From positions 53,303-95,533 of the forward strand of contig JARGOV010000006.1 in the NCBI GenBank assembly GCA_029212965.1: a stretch of 42,231 nucleotides of DNA. The letters run 5' to 3'. The translations under genes and the position numbers were made by a program. The notes under the pieces were generated by a model that saw nothing but the letters and a program-made list of their open reading frames with translations, was not told the origin of the DNA and made no database searches. Position 1 is the first letter of the stretch. Each line of letters opens with the position of its first letter. This stretch comes from Porticoccaceae bacterium (GTDB taxonomy: Bacteria; Pseudomonadota; Gammaproteobacteria; Pseudomonadales; Porticoccaceae). This document shows positions 12,373-20,765 of the stretch, piece by piece.

Positions 12373-13938
12373 ATGCAAGATTTGCTGGATCAATTTTATG
12401 AGTATTTGTGGGGTATCTGGCGCTATCGCTGGGCCGGACTTGTATGTGCTTGGGTGGTAGCTTTGACTGGATGGCTTTGGGTCGTCCAGATGCCAGAGCA
12501 GTATGTAGCAAAAGCCCGCATCCATATTGACAGTAGTAGTATTCTTCGGCCATTGCTGAGAGGTCTCGCTATACAGCCAGATATCAATCGCCAAGTAGCC
12601 CTGATGAGTAAAACGCTCTTTAGTCGACCTAATATGGAAAAGCTAATGCGCATGACGGATCTTGACTTGCAGGTGAACAATGATCTACAGAAGGAGGCTT
12701 TGCTAAACCGCTTGCGTGGCTCTCTTCTCTTATCAAGTGGTGGTCGCGGTAGTAGCGATATTTATTCGATTTCATTCAAACATGAAGATAGAGAAGTCGC
12801 CAAGAAAGTCGTGCAGTCTGTGATTACTGTGGTGGTCGAAAACACATTGGGCGACAAGCGTGAGGACAGCGCTGGAGCGCAAGAATTTCTTGATGAGAAA
12901 ATAGCAGATTACGCAAGTCGTATGGCCGAAGCAGAGGCTCGCTTAGCTGACTTTAAACATAAGCATGCTGGTGTACTGCCGGGTCAAACAGGTGGCTATT
13001 ATGAAAACCTGAGTGCTGCTAATACGCAACTTCGTGAAGCCCAATTGCAGCTTAATGAAATAAATAATCGTCGACGCGAAATGAAGCGTCAGTTGGAAGA
13101 CCTTGCAAAAGACGATGAAGAATTTGGTTTTGGTGAATTTGACTCCCCAGAAATCGCATCCTCTTACGATAGCCGAATACTTTCTTTGGAAAGTAAACGC
13201 GATGAGTTATTGATGCGCTATACAGAGCGTCATCCAGCAGTTATTCAAACGAGTTCTTTAATTACCCAGTTAAAAATGGATAAGCAGGCGGAATTAGACG
13301 AATTAGCTGTGCAGACTCAGGGAGAAGATATGCCAAGTATGGGGCTGCAAACCAGCCCTGTGTATCAGCAGATGAGAGCAATGCTTTCTGAGACTGAAGC
13401 ACGCGCTGCAGAATTAAAAGTTCGGGTCGGCGAATACAGGAATCGTGTTGCATCGCTTGAAAAGATGGTCGGCAGTATTCCCCGTGTAGAGGCAGAGTTT
13501 AAGGAATTAAACCGTGATTATGGTGTCATTTCACGGCAGCATAATACTTTGCTGCAGCGAAGAGAATCTGCTCGCCTTTCTGGCGATGTTGAGCAGAATG
13601 CGAGTGGCGTTAAGTTCCGAGTAATCGACCCACCTTTTGTTCCGCTTGAACCGACCGAGCCAGACAAGCTTTTACTGCATTCGGGTGCTTTTATTGCAGC
13701 GATTGGTTTGGGTGGTGGCTTTGCTTTGTTGTTGTCACTATTGCGTCCGGTTGTATGCAATCGGCGAAGCCTTGAGCGTTTAGCGGGCTTTCCGGTCTTG
13801 GGTAGTGTGTCGATGATTGCTTCTGTGAGTGACAAGAAAAAAGCACTGCACGAAAAATTGCTTTTTGCGTCGATGGTTCTCTGTTTATTCCTGACCTTTG
13901 CAGGAGTTAACCTCGGCCAAAGTCTTCTCTCTACTTAA
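12373..13938 (+). CDS. XrtA-system polysaccharide chain-length determinant (Wzz/GumC-like)
   Basis: This inner-membrane polysaccharide co-polymerase sets chain length and couples synthesis to export. The N-terminus has a membrane segment (WAGLVCAWVVALTGWLWVV) followed by the Wzz-type PEQYVAKARIHIDSSSIL region. The centre (about residues 165-400) is a long charged coiled coil (for example EARLADFKHKHAG, ESKRDELLMRYTERHP). Near the C-terminus lie the proline motif FVPLEPTEPDKL, a second membrane helix (GAFIAAIGLGGGFALLLSLL) and a third hydrophobic helix close to the end. There is no kinase domain; the kinase is the next gene, as in XrtA-type loci. Length is 521 aa. Confidence 0.88.
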   Translation: MQDLLDQFYEYLWGIWRYRWAGLVCAWVVALTGWLWVVQMPEQYVAKARIHIDSSSILRPLLRGLAIQPDINRQVALMSKTLFSRPNMEKLMRMTDLDLQVNNDLQKEALLNRLRGSLLLSSGGRGSSDIYSISFKHEDREVAKKVVQSVITVVVENTLGDKREDSAGAQEFLDEKIADYASRMAEAEARLADFKHKHAGVLPGQTGGYYENLSAANTQLREAQLQLNEINNRRREMKRQLEDLAKDDEEFGFGEFDSPEIASSYDSRILSLESKRDELLMRYTERHPAVIQTSSLITQLKMDKQAELDELAVQTQGEDMPSMGLQTSPVYQQMRAMLSETEARAAELKVRVGEYRNRVASLEKMVGSIPRVEAEFKELNRDYGVISRQHNTLLQRRESARLSGDVEQNASGVKFRVIDPPFVPLEPTEPDKLLLHSGAFIAAIGLGGGFALLLSLLRPVVCNRRSLERLAGFPVLGSVSMIASVSDKKKALHEKLLFASMVLCLFLTFAGVNLGQSLLST

Positions 13939-13968
13939 AAGGAGTTTCGAATTGAGTAAGGGTATCTG

Positions 13969-14916
13969 ATGAGTATCATTGAAAAAGCAGTAGAAAGGCT
14001 CAATTCCAACGAGCCTGATAAACCGCAGGCTCGCCCAATTTCTGAAACCAGAGACGCCCATGTGAGTGGGGAGAGTCATTTTGAAAGAGCTGAGGTGCCT
14101 TTTGAGGAAGTTAAGCCCCAAATACCCAAACCTTTTATAGCGTCGAATGCGTCAAGATCAGTAGGTATCGAGATTAGTTTTTCTGAACTAGCCGAGCGGG
14201 GTATGGTGACACCTGATTCCCCCCGCAGCCCCATTGCTGAAGAATATCGTTCTATAAAGCGCCCTTTGTTGACCAACATTGAAGGCAAGGGGGCCGCCGC
14301 TATTCGCCATCCTAACCTGATTATGGTGACTAGCGCACTGCAGGGTGAGGGTAAAACTTTTTCGGCAGTGAATTTAGCTATGAGCATTGCCATGGAGCAA
14401 GACAAAACTGTTTTGCTGGTTGATGCCGATATTTCCAAAGCCAGTGCAGCTAGGTTGCTGGGTGTACCTGATAGTAGCCCAGGTTTAATTGATGTACTTG
14501 AAGAAGAAAGCTTGCATATTGGCGATGTTATTTTGCCGACGAATATTCCGAATTTACGTATTGTACCAGCTGGGCGTGTACATGAGAGGTCAACTGAGTT
14601 GCTAGCTAGTCAGAGTATGTATCGTGTAGCTGCCGAACTGGCCGAAAGGTATGCAGACCGGGTGGTGATTTTTGATTCCCCGCCCCTATTACTGACTAAT
14701 GAAGCTCATGTTGTCGCGAGTCTAGTTGGACAAGTCGTATTTGTTATAGCTGCCGAGCAAACTTCTCAGCGCGCTGTTAGTGAAGCACTGAGTATGCTGG
14801 GTGATGAGGCGATGGTGGGGATGATCTTGAACAAAACCAAGCATTCATTCACTAGTAAATACGGATACGGATACGGATACGGGTACGGATACGGAAACAC
14901 TCGGGATAAAAACTAA
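13969..14916 (+). CDS. XrtA-system tyrosine autokinase (CpsD/CapB/Wzc-kinase family)
   Basis: This cytoplasmic BY-kinase probably acts with the preceding chain-length protein; cycles of tyrosine-cluster phosphorylation control polymer assembly in this family. The kinase core has Walker A LQGEGKTFSAVNLA (about residue 124), Walker A' VLLVDADISKAS, and the Walker B-like VIFDSPPLLLTNEA. PIAEEYRSIKRPLLTNI before it resembles the segment that contacts the partner. The first 80 residues are linker-like. The tail ends in six Tyr-Gly pairs, the expected autophosphorylation cluster but unusually regular and encoded by a hexanucleotide repeat. A good AAGGG site precedes ATG 13969, and the stop is 20 bases before the beta-barrel gene. 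Confidence 0.9.
   Translation: MSIIEKAVERLNSNEPDKPQARPISETRDAHVSGESHFERAEVPFEEVKPQIPKPFIASNASRSVGIEISFSELAERGMVTPDSPRSPIAEEYRSIKRPLLTNIEGKGAAAIRHPNLIMVTSALQGEGKTFSAVNLAMSIAMEQDKTVLLVDADISKASAARLLGVPDSSPGLIDVLEEESLHIGDVILPTNIPNLRIVPAGRVHERSTELLASQSMYRVAAELAERYADRVVIFDSPPLLLTNEAHVVASLVGQVVFVIAAEQTSQRAVSEALSMLGDEAMVGMILNKTKHSFTSKYGYGYGYGYGYGNTRDKN
14860..14895 (+). repeat. Hexanucleotide tandem repeat coding a (Tyr-Gly)6 tail
   Basis: Six consecutive TACGGN codon pairs (five TACGGA and one TACGGG) lie at the 3' end of the tyrosine kinase gene. Because the unit is 6 bases, slippage would change the number of Tyr-Gly pairs without shifting the frame. Confidence 0.9.
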
Positions 14917-14936
14917 GTTGTCGTTAGGGATAATTA

Positions 14937-16373
14937 ATGCACAAGCATTGGAACAAAGTAATAAGGTATTTTGTCGCAGTTTGTTTGATGGGCTTGCCTT
15001 GCACTGCAGTAGCCACAAAGTGGCGAGTGAGTTCAGGGGTGGGAGTTAGTGAACGTTATACTGATAACTACGACCTTTCAGCGACTGATAAAAAAAATAA
15101 GTTTGTTACCGTTGTTTCTCCTGATATTAGTCTGTCAGGTAGTGGTGGGGGGCGGATAGACTATGATGTGCTGGCTTCTCTGACACATCACGAATCGAGC
15201 GATGGTAATGATTCTACAAATCCCGCGCTAAGTGGTAATGCGAATGCCGAGCTGGTTGATAACATCTTTTTCTTTGATGTCAGTTCAATCGTTAATCAAA
15301 ACCGTGTGGACCCTTTCCGTACTACTGGCGATGACGATTTTTCTCGCTCCCAGTCTGATAATGTTACAACGACGTACAGTTACACATTGAGCCCTTATCT
15401 TGTGGGGCATATTAATAGTTTTGCCGATGTTGAATTACGTTATAGCTATGATGAGCAATGGAATTCTGATAATGATGTCAGTGACAGCAGCCGTCAGGCT
15501 GTTTCCTTTAATTTGAATAGTGGTCGTGACTTCTCTGTATTTGATTGGGGACTGGTGGGTAATTATAGCAAGACTGATACTGATGATAGCGATAGTAGTG
15601 GTCAAAGCAATGATGATGAACTCAAGTCCGCTGATCTTCGGCTGGGCTACCGTGTTAATCGAAAATTGCGATTTAGAGGCTCTGTTGGCCGGGAGTGGAA
15701 TGATTTTGATTCAGTGCGCTCAGACATTGATGGCAATCGTTGGGATTTTGGTGCGACCTGGACACCTAATAAAAGAACGACGGTCGATATTGGTTATGGT
15801 GACCGTTTTTTTGGTAGTACGCCAACTGTGGATATTTCATACCGAAGAAAAAAGAGTGTTTTTACTGCGAGCTATTCTAAAGAGCTGACGGATGCCCGGA
15901 CTTTGCGAAGTCAGAGAGGTATCGTCGATGAAGACCTTTTTGGCAACCCTATTAATCCGGTTACTGGTGATCCTGTTTTTGTTTTTCCCGATGAGGGCCA
16001 GACTGTCGACGAAAGAATGTCTTTTTCTTGGGCCCTTCAGGGTAAGAGAAGCTCAATAACTTGGAGAGGCGATCATTCTACTCAGCAGCCCCAAAGCTCT
16101 AGAGAAGAGGTTGTGTTTATTTCATCCAGCATTGAATTGACACGTCGTCTTACGAGTAAACTTAGCTTTGATACTGGTTTTGACTGGGAAAATCAGGAAA
16201 ATGAACTCGATGAGGAGTTTGAAACTTGGCGGTTTAATATAGGCTTAAGTCGTCCTTTAGGCAGTAAAAGTAATGTTAATTTGCGATACACCTATACTGA
16301 CAGGGATTCTGATTTGCCTGGCGATGGTTATAAGGAGAACCGGGTGATTTTAAATTATAGGATTAATTTTTAA
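14937..16373 (+). CDS. PEP-CTERM/XrtA-system outer-membrane beta-barrel protein (TIGR03016-like)
   Basis: A signal peptide is visible (basic MHKHWNKVIR, hydrophobic core, cleavage near AVA-TK). The rest is rich in alternating polar/aromatic strands separated by Asp/Ser-rich turns (for example YTDNYDLSATDKK, SDNVTTTYSYTL, YRVNRKLRFRGSVGREW), and it ends in a strand NRVILNYRINF with a terminal Phe, as in outer-membrane barrels. At 478 aa and in this position (after the kinase) it corresponds to the uncharacterised barrel protein regularly found in exosortase A loci, possibly helping polymer export. In canonical loci an ExeA-like ATPase gene follows; here wecB follows after 25 bases. The exact role is unknown. 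Confidence 0.8.
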   Translation: MHKHWNKVIRYFVAVCLMGLPCTAVATKWRVSSGVGVSERYTDNYDLSATDKKNKFVTVVSPDISLSGSGGGRIDYDVLASLTHHESSDGNDSTNPALSGNANAELVDNIFFFDVSSIVNQNRVDPFRTTGDDDFSRSQSDNVTTTYSYTLSPYLVGHINSFADVELRYSYDEQWNSDNDVSDSSRQAVSFNLNSGRDFSVFDWGLVGNYSKTDTDDSDSSGQSNDDELKSADLRLGYRVNRKLRFRGSVGREWNDFDSVRSDIDGNRWDFGATWTPNKRTTVDIGYGDRFFGSTPTVDISYRRKKSVFTASYSKELTDARTLRSQRGIVDEDLFGNPINPVTGDPVFVFPDEGQTVDERMSFSWALQGKRSSITWRGDHSTQQPQSSREEVVFISSSIELTRRLTSKLSFDTGFDWENQENELDEEFETWRFNIGLSRPLGSKSNVNLRYTYTDRDSDLPGDGYKENRVILNYRINF

Positions 16374-16398
16374 AATTACCTGCTAGGGAAGTAAAAAT

Positions 16399-17538
16399 TT
16401 GTCTCAAACAGTAAGAAAGAAAATACTTTGTATAGTTGGTGCAAGGCCAAACTTTATGAAGATAGCTCCAGTCATCAGAGCGCTTAATAACGCTCAGTAC
16501 CCCTTCGATGTTCGTTTACTGCATACTGGCCAGCACTATGATGCAGCAATGAAGCAGTCTTTTTTTGATCAGCTAAATATTCCCGAACCCGATTTTGACT
16601 TGGGTGTGGGTTCAGGTTCTCACGCTGTGCAGACTGCAGAAATAATGAAGCGCTTTGAGCCAGTTATGGACGACTTAAGTCCCGATACTATCTTGGTAGT
16701 TGGCGATGTCAATTCTACAATTGCCTGTGCATTGGTGGCGGTTAAGAAGGGTGTGCCTGTTATACATGTCGAAGCGGGCTTACGTAGCGGTGATCGCAGC
16801 ATGCCTGAAGAAATAAATCGCGTGTTGACCGATCAAATATCAGACTTGTTACTCACGACAGAAAAAAGTGCTGAAGAAAATTTACAACTTGAGGGTATCG
16901 ACAGAGAAAAAGTGCATTTTGTCGGTAATGTAATGATTGATACCTTGCATCATAACTTGAGTCGTGCAGTTTCATCTGTAGACACTATAAATAGTTGTCT
17001 TGATGTTGAGCAGGCTACGCCAACTCCTGTGGGCTACGGTTTGTTGACGTTACACCGCGCTGCTAACGTTGACGATCCTGTTGTGTTGGAGCGATTGCTG
17101 CGTACGCTTGTCGCCCTTGCTGAAGATTTACCACTACTTTTTCCCGTACACCCAAGAACCAGGCAGTGTATTGATAATGTGGGTTTAAGCGAGCTTTTAC
17201 TCGGCAGTAAACTGCTTCTAATACCTCCTCAGGCCTATTTGAATATGCTCGGTTTAATGAAAGATGCCCGTTTGGTTTTGACAGATTCGGGTGGTATTCA
17301 GGAGGAAACAACGGCTCTAGGTGTGCCCTGTATAACGCTGCGAGAAAACACTGAAAGGCCGATTACTGTTCAGGAAGGAAGCAATACTATCGTTGGATCT
17401 AATCCGGAAAAAATTAGGTCATGCTTCGATGAAATTATGAAATCGGGAGGTAAGGCGGGTCGTACTCCTGAATATTGGGATGGCAGGGCTGCTGAACGGA
17501 TCGCTGAAATTATCGGTAATTGGCTGTATAAAACGTAG
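16399..17538 (+). CDS. wecB: UDP-N-acetylglucosamine 2-epimerase (non-hydrolysing)
   Basis: The enzyme interconverts UDP-GlcNAc and UDP-ManNAc, supplying ManNAc for the polymer. Typical WecB segments are present: GARPNFMKIAPVIRAL, LLHTGQHYDAAM, VVGDVNSTIACALVA, VIHVEAGLRSGDRSMPEEINR, VHFVGNVMIDTL, LTLHRAANVDD, FPVHPRTRQ, LTDSGGIQEETTALGVPCITLRENTERPITV and GSN. The 379-aa length is standard. The start codon is TTG with AGGGAAG upstream. No UDP-ManNAc dehydrogenase (wecC) accompanies it in the window, so the product is probably used as UDP-ManNAc itself or oxidised by an enzyme encoded elsewhere. Confidence 0.95.
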   Translation: MSQTVRKKILCIVGARPNFMKIAPVIRALNNAQYPFDVRLLHTGQHYDAAMKQSFFDQLNIPEPDFDLGVGSGSHAVQTAEIMKRFEPVMDDLSPDTILVVGDVNSTIACALVAVKKGVPVIHVEAGLRSGDRSMPEEINRVLTDQISDLLLTTEKSAEENLQLEGIDREKVHFVGNVMIDTLHHNLSRAVSSVDTINSCLDVEQATPTPVGYGLLTLHRAANVDDPVVLERLLRTLVALAEDLPLLFPVHPRTRQCIDNVGLSELLLGSKLLLIPPQAYLNMLGLMKDARLVLTDSGGIQEETTALGVPCITLRENTERPITVQEGSNTIVGSNPEKIRSCFDEIMKSGGKAGRTPEYWDGRAAERIAEIIGNWLYKT

Positions 17539-17597
17539 ATAGGCTAATTTTTATGGTAGAGCGTTACATTTGGGCTACTTAAGTTTGTGGTGTGGTA

Positions 17598-18464
17598 ATG
17601 ACAAGTGATTTGAACATGAATACTGCTGCGGTTCACAATGCAATGACAGTCGATGTAGAAGATTATTATCATGTTTCTGCGTTTGAAAAACATATCTGTC
17701 GAACAACCTGGAATGATTTTGATTGCCGGGTCGAAGCGAATGTTGAACGGATTTTACAGCTTTTTGATCAGAAGTCGGTGAAGGGGACCTTCTTTACTCT
17801 GGGCTGTGTCGCGGAACGCTATCCTGGAATGGTAAGAAAAATAGTTAAACACGGTCATGAACTAGCTAGTCATGGCTGGGACCATCAGCGTGTAACATCT
17901 CAAAAACCCGATTGCTTTAAAAGTGATGCGCTTAAAACGCGAATGTTGCTAGAAGATATTTCTGGACAAGTAGTAAAAGGATATCGAGCAGCGAGTTATT
18001 CGATTGGGTCTGAAAATCTTTGGGCCTTTGATGTGCTAGCAGATGCGGGCTATGAGTACAGTTCCAGTATTGTGCCTATTCATCACGATCATTATGGTAT
18101 GCCCGGTGCACCGCGATTTTCTTTTCGGGCCGCTAATGATCGCATTCTTGAAATCCCGATAAGCACGGTGCCCGTTATGCGTCGTAATATTAATTGCGGG
18201 GGGGGAGGCTGGTTTCGATTTTTTCCTTATAGGTTTACACATTGGGCTCTTAAACAGGTTAATGAAAAGGAACACCAATCTTGTATTTTTTATTTTCACC
18301 CGTGGGAGATTGATGAAGGGCAACCAAGAATTGAAAACTTGGAGCGCAAAACACATTTTCGTCACTACCTTAATTTACATAAAACGCATCCACGCTTAGA
18401 GCGCTTACTCGACGATTTTAGCTGGGGTCGAATGGATAATATTTTTTTGGGGCCTGTGCAATAA
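17598..18464 (+). CDS. XrtA-system polysaccharide deacetylase (DUF3473)
   Basis: This is a NodB-type (CE4) deacetylase predicted to remove N-acetyl groups from the exopolysaccharide. The start region MTVDVEDYYHVSAFE carries the metal-binding Asp; GTFFTLGCVAERYP and HELASHGWDHQRV supply the H-x3/4-H metal ligands; GYRAASYSIGSENLWAFDVL and FYFHPWEIDEGQPR are the later CE4/DUF3473 motifs. The C-terminal THPRLERLLDDFSWGRM is typical of the XrtA-associated subfamily. ATG 17598 is taken; GTG 17592 and the later ATG 17643 are alternatives because no clear ribosome-binding site is present. The stop codon touches the first possible start of the next gene. Confidence 0.92.
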   Translation: MTSDLNMNTAAVHNAMTVDVEDYYHVSAFEKHICRTTWNDFDCRVEANVERILQLFDQKSVKGTFFTLGCVAERYPGMVRKIVKHGHELASHGWDHQRVTSQKPDCFKSDALKTRMLLEDISGQVVKGYRAASYSIGSENLWAFDVLADAGYEYSSSIVPIHHDHYGMPGAPRFSFRAANDRILEIPISTVPVMRRNINCGGGGWFRFFPYRFTHWALKQVNEKEHQSCIFYFHPWEIDEGQPRIENLERKTHFRHYLNLHKTHPRLERLLDDFSWGRMDNIFLGPVQ

Positions 18465-18485
18465 ATGCCTACACAAGGAAAGTTA

Positions 18486-19514
18486 ATGGGGCTTGAGGTT
18501 TGTCGTTTGAAAGAAGCAGACTGTTCGCGTTGGGATGCTTTTGTTGAAAACTGCTCGGAGGCGACATTTTTTCACCGCTCCGCCTGGAAAAGTGTATTGG
18601 AACGTGCTTTTGGCCATCGAACTTATTATTTATACGCTGAGCAGTATGGGGAAATACAGGGCTTGCTACCCCTTGCACAAGTTAAAAGCTTGTTCTTTGG
18701 AAACACGCTAGCCTCACTGCCTTTTTGTGTCTATGGTGGCATTATTGCCAATAACGACGCGGCCAGAGTTGCCTTGCGAGAAGCGGCTTGTGACTTAGCC
18801 AGTCAGCTAAAAGTCGATGCTTTAGAGATGCGAAATACACACGCCTCGGGGCAAGATTGGCCAACAAAAAAACTCTATGTAACTTTCAAGAAAGAAATTG
18901 ATGTTGATCCCGATGTCAATATGAAGGCGATTCCTCGCAAACAGCGGGCAGTAGTGCGAAAAGGCATTAAGGCCGGTTTAGTGAGTGAGATTGATCCGGG
19001 TTATCAACGCCTATATCACATTTATTCTGAGAGTGTTCGCAATCTGGGGACGCCAGTATTTTCGGCTAATTACTTTCGGATATTGCGGGAAGTTTTTGCT
19101 CAGGATTGCGAGGTGCTGATGATTACTCACCAGGGACAAGATATTGCGGGGGTGATGAGTTTCTATTTTAAAGACCAGGTGTTGCCTTACTATGGTGGCA
19201 GTATTGCTGATGCGCGCACTTTAAAAGGTAATGATTTCATGTACTGGGAGTTGATGCGCCGATCGGGAGAACAAGGTATCCGCATTTTTGATTATGGCAG
19301 AAGCAAAGAGGGAACTGGGCCCTATAGCTTTAAAAAGAACTGGGGCTTTACTCCGGAGCCGTTGTCTTACGAATATTTTCTAGTCCAAGCCAAAGCTTTG
19401 CCTGATATTAATCCCTTAAACCCTAAATACCGTTTTTTTGTTAATAATTGGAAAAGACTACCTCTACCTGTTGCTAATCTGATTGGCCCAATGCTATCTA
19501 AAAACTTGGGTTAA
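18486..19514 (+). CDS. FemAB-like protein of the XrtA/PEP-CTERM system
   Basis: This belongs to the FemAB/GNAT-fold group associated with exosortase A loci; relatives transfer amino acids from aminoacyl-tRNA or modify peptidoglycan or polymer precursors. Recognisable parts are FVENCSEATFFHRSAWKSVLERAFGH, LLPLAQVKSLFFGNTLASLPFCVYGG, KQRAVVRKGIKAGL, LGTPVFSANYFRIL, YYGGSIADARTLKGNDFMYWELMRRSGEQG, FDYGRSKEGTGPYSFKKNWGF. The ORF track starts at 18465, directly at the previous stop, but AAGGAAAG sits 6-7 bases before ATG 18486, which I prefer. The real substrate in this system is not established. Confidence 0.88.
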   Translation: MGLEVCRLKEADCSRWDAFVENCSEATFFHRSAWKSVLERAFGHRTYYLYAEQYGEIQGLLPLAQVKSLFFGNTLASLPFCVYGGIIANNDAARVALREAACDLASQLKVDALEMRNTHASGQDWPTKKLYVTFKKEIDVDPDVNMKAIPRKQRAVVRKGIKAGLVSEIDPGYQRLYHIYSESVRNLGTPVFSANYFRILREVFAQDCEVLMITHQGQDIAGVMSFYFKDQVLPYYGGSIADARTLKGNDFMYWELMRRSGEQGIRIFDYGRSKEGTGPYSFKKNWGFTPEPLSYEYFLVQAKALPDINPLNPKYRFFVNNWKRLPLPVANLIGPMLSKNLG

Positions 19515-19519
19515 GAGCG

Positions 19520-20746
19520 GTGTCAAAACAAAACTCAGTTAAGCCTTCTTTGCTTTTTCTTTGTCACAGGGTTCCTTTTCCTCCGAACAAAGGCGATAAA
19601 ATTCGTTCTTATCATTTACTGCGTTATCTCAGTGCTCATTATCAAGTATACCTTGGCGCCTTTGTCGATGATCCTTTCGACTGGCAATATGCTGATAAGC
19701 TTGAAAAACTCTGTGAGGAGGTGAAGCTAGTTAAACTTAAACCAAGGTCTGCGCGGATAAAGAGTTTGCGGGCTTTATGTAACGGCCAAGCTTTGTCGTT
19801 ACCCTATTATTCGAGTCGTGAAATGCGCCTCTGGGTCAACCAGTTACAGAGTAATAACAATATTCAGCGAGTCGTTGTTTTTTCTGCTGTTATGGCTCAA
19901 TACGTAGACGGAAAAAATTACTCTGCTAGTAAAAAAATCGCTGATATGGTCGATGTGGATTCTGAAAAGTGGCGTGAATATTCCCTGCAGAAACCCTTTC
20001 CTATGAATTTGATGTATCACCGTGAAGCTAAGTGTTTACTCAAATATGAAAGCCAAGTGGCCGAAAGCTTTTATTATAGTTTATTTGTTTCTACTGTTGA
20101 GGCGGGCAAGTTTATAGAATTAGCCCCTCACGTTGCTGCGAGGGTTGGTAGTTATAGCAATGGTGTTGATGCAGATTACTTTAATCCTCATCAGACGTTG
20201 CGCTCACCCTATAGCCATGATGAGTCTACAGTAGTCTTTACAGGCGCAATGGATTATTGGCCGAATATTGATGCGGTAAGCTGGTTTACCCGAGAGGTTT
20301 TCCCTGCAGTTGTTGCCCGTAATCCGCAAGCTCAATTTTACATTGTCGGTAGTAATCCATCAGCCCAAGTACGTAAACTGGCTGAATTAGCTGGTGTGGT
20401 TGTCACTGGTCGAGTTGAGGATGTACGTCCTTATCTGGCGTATGCTGACGTCACGATTGCCCCGATGCGTATTGCCCGGGGTATTCAAAATAAAGTGCTT
20501 GAAGCGATGGCGATGGCTCGTCCTGTTGTCGTTAGCGAAGCGGGAATAGAGGGGATTAGCGCTATTCATGGCGAGGAGGTGCTCGTCGCAAATCAAGCCA
20601 GTGACTATATTCGTTATATAGATGATGTGTTGAAAAAAAAATATAAAACCTTAGGGCCATCTGCGCGGCTCAGAGTAATGCGTGACTTTAGTTGGGAGAA
20701 TAATTTGCCGTTAGTCGGGCAGTTACTTGAGCAACATTCAGCATAA
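19520..20746 (+). CDS. GT4 glycosyltransferase, TIGR03087-like (XrtA system)
   Basis: This two-domain GT-B glycosyltransferase begins LLFLCHRVPFPPNKGDKIRSYHLL, a start very typical of the sugar transferase family 1 found beside exosortase A. The C-terminal nucleotide-sugar-binding half has VFTGAMDYWPNIDAVSWF, FYIVGSNPS, VTGRVEDVRPYLAYADVTIAPMRIARGIQNKVLEAMAMARPVV, with the acceptor Glu/Asp region intact. It presumably adds a sugar to the lipid-linked EPS unit on the cytoplasmic face. Length is 408 aa; GTG start 5 bases after the FemAB gene, so translational coupling is likely. The donor sugar cannot be told. Confidence 0.9.
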   Translation: MSKQNSVKPSLLFLCHRVPFPPNKGDKIRSYHLLRYLSAHYQVYLGAFVDDPFDWQYADKLEKLCEEVKLVKLKPRSARIKSLRALCNGQALSLPYYSSREMRLWVNQLQSNNNIQRVVVFSAVMAQYVDGKNYSASKKIADMVDVDSEKWREYSLQKPFPMNLMYHREAKCLLKYESQVAESFYYSLFVSTVEAGKFIELAPHVAARVGSYSNGVDADYFNPHQTLRSPYSHDESTVVFTGAMDYWPNIDAVSWFTREVFPAVVARNPQAQFYIVGSNPSAQVRKLAELAGVVVTGRVEDVRPYLAYADVTIAPMRIARGIQNKVLEAMAMARPVVVSEAGIEGISAIHGEEVLVANQASDYIRYIDDVLKKKYKTLGPSARLRVMRDFSWENNLPLVGQLLEQHSA

Positions 20747-20765
20747 TACTTAAGGCAAGAACAGT

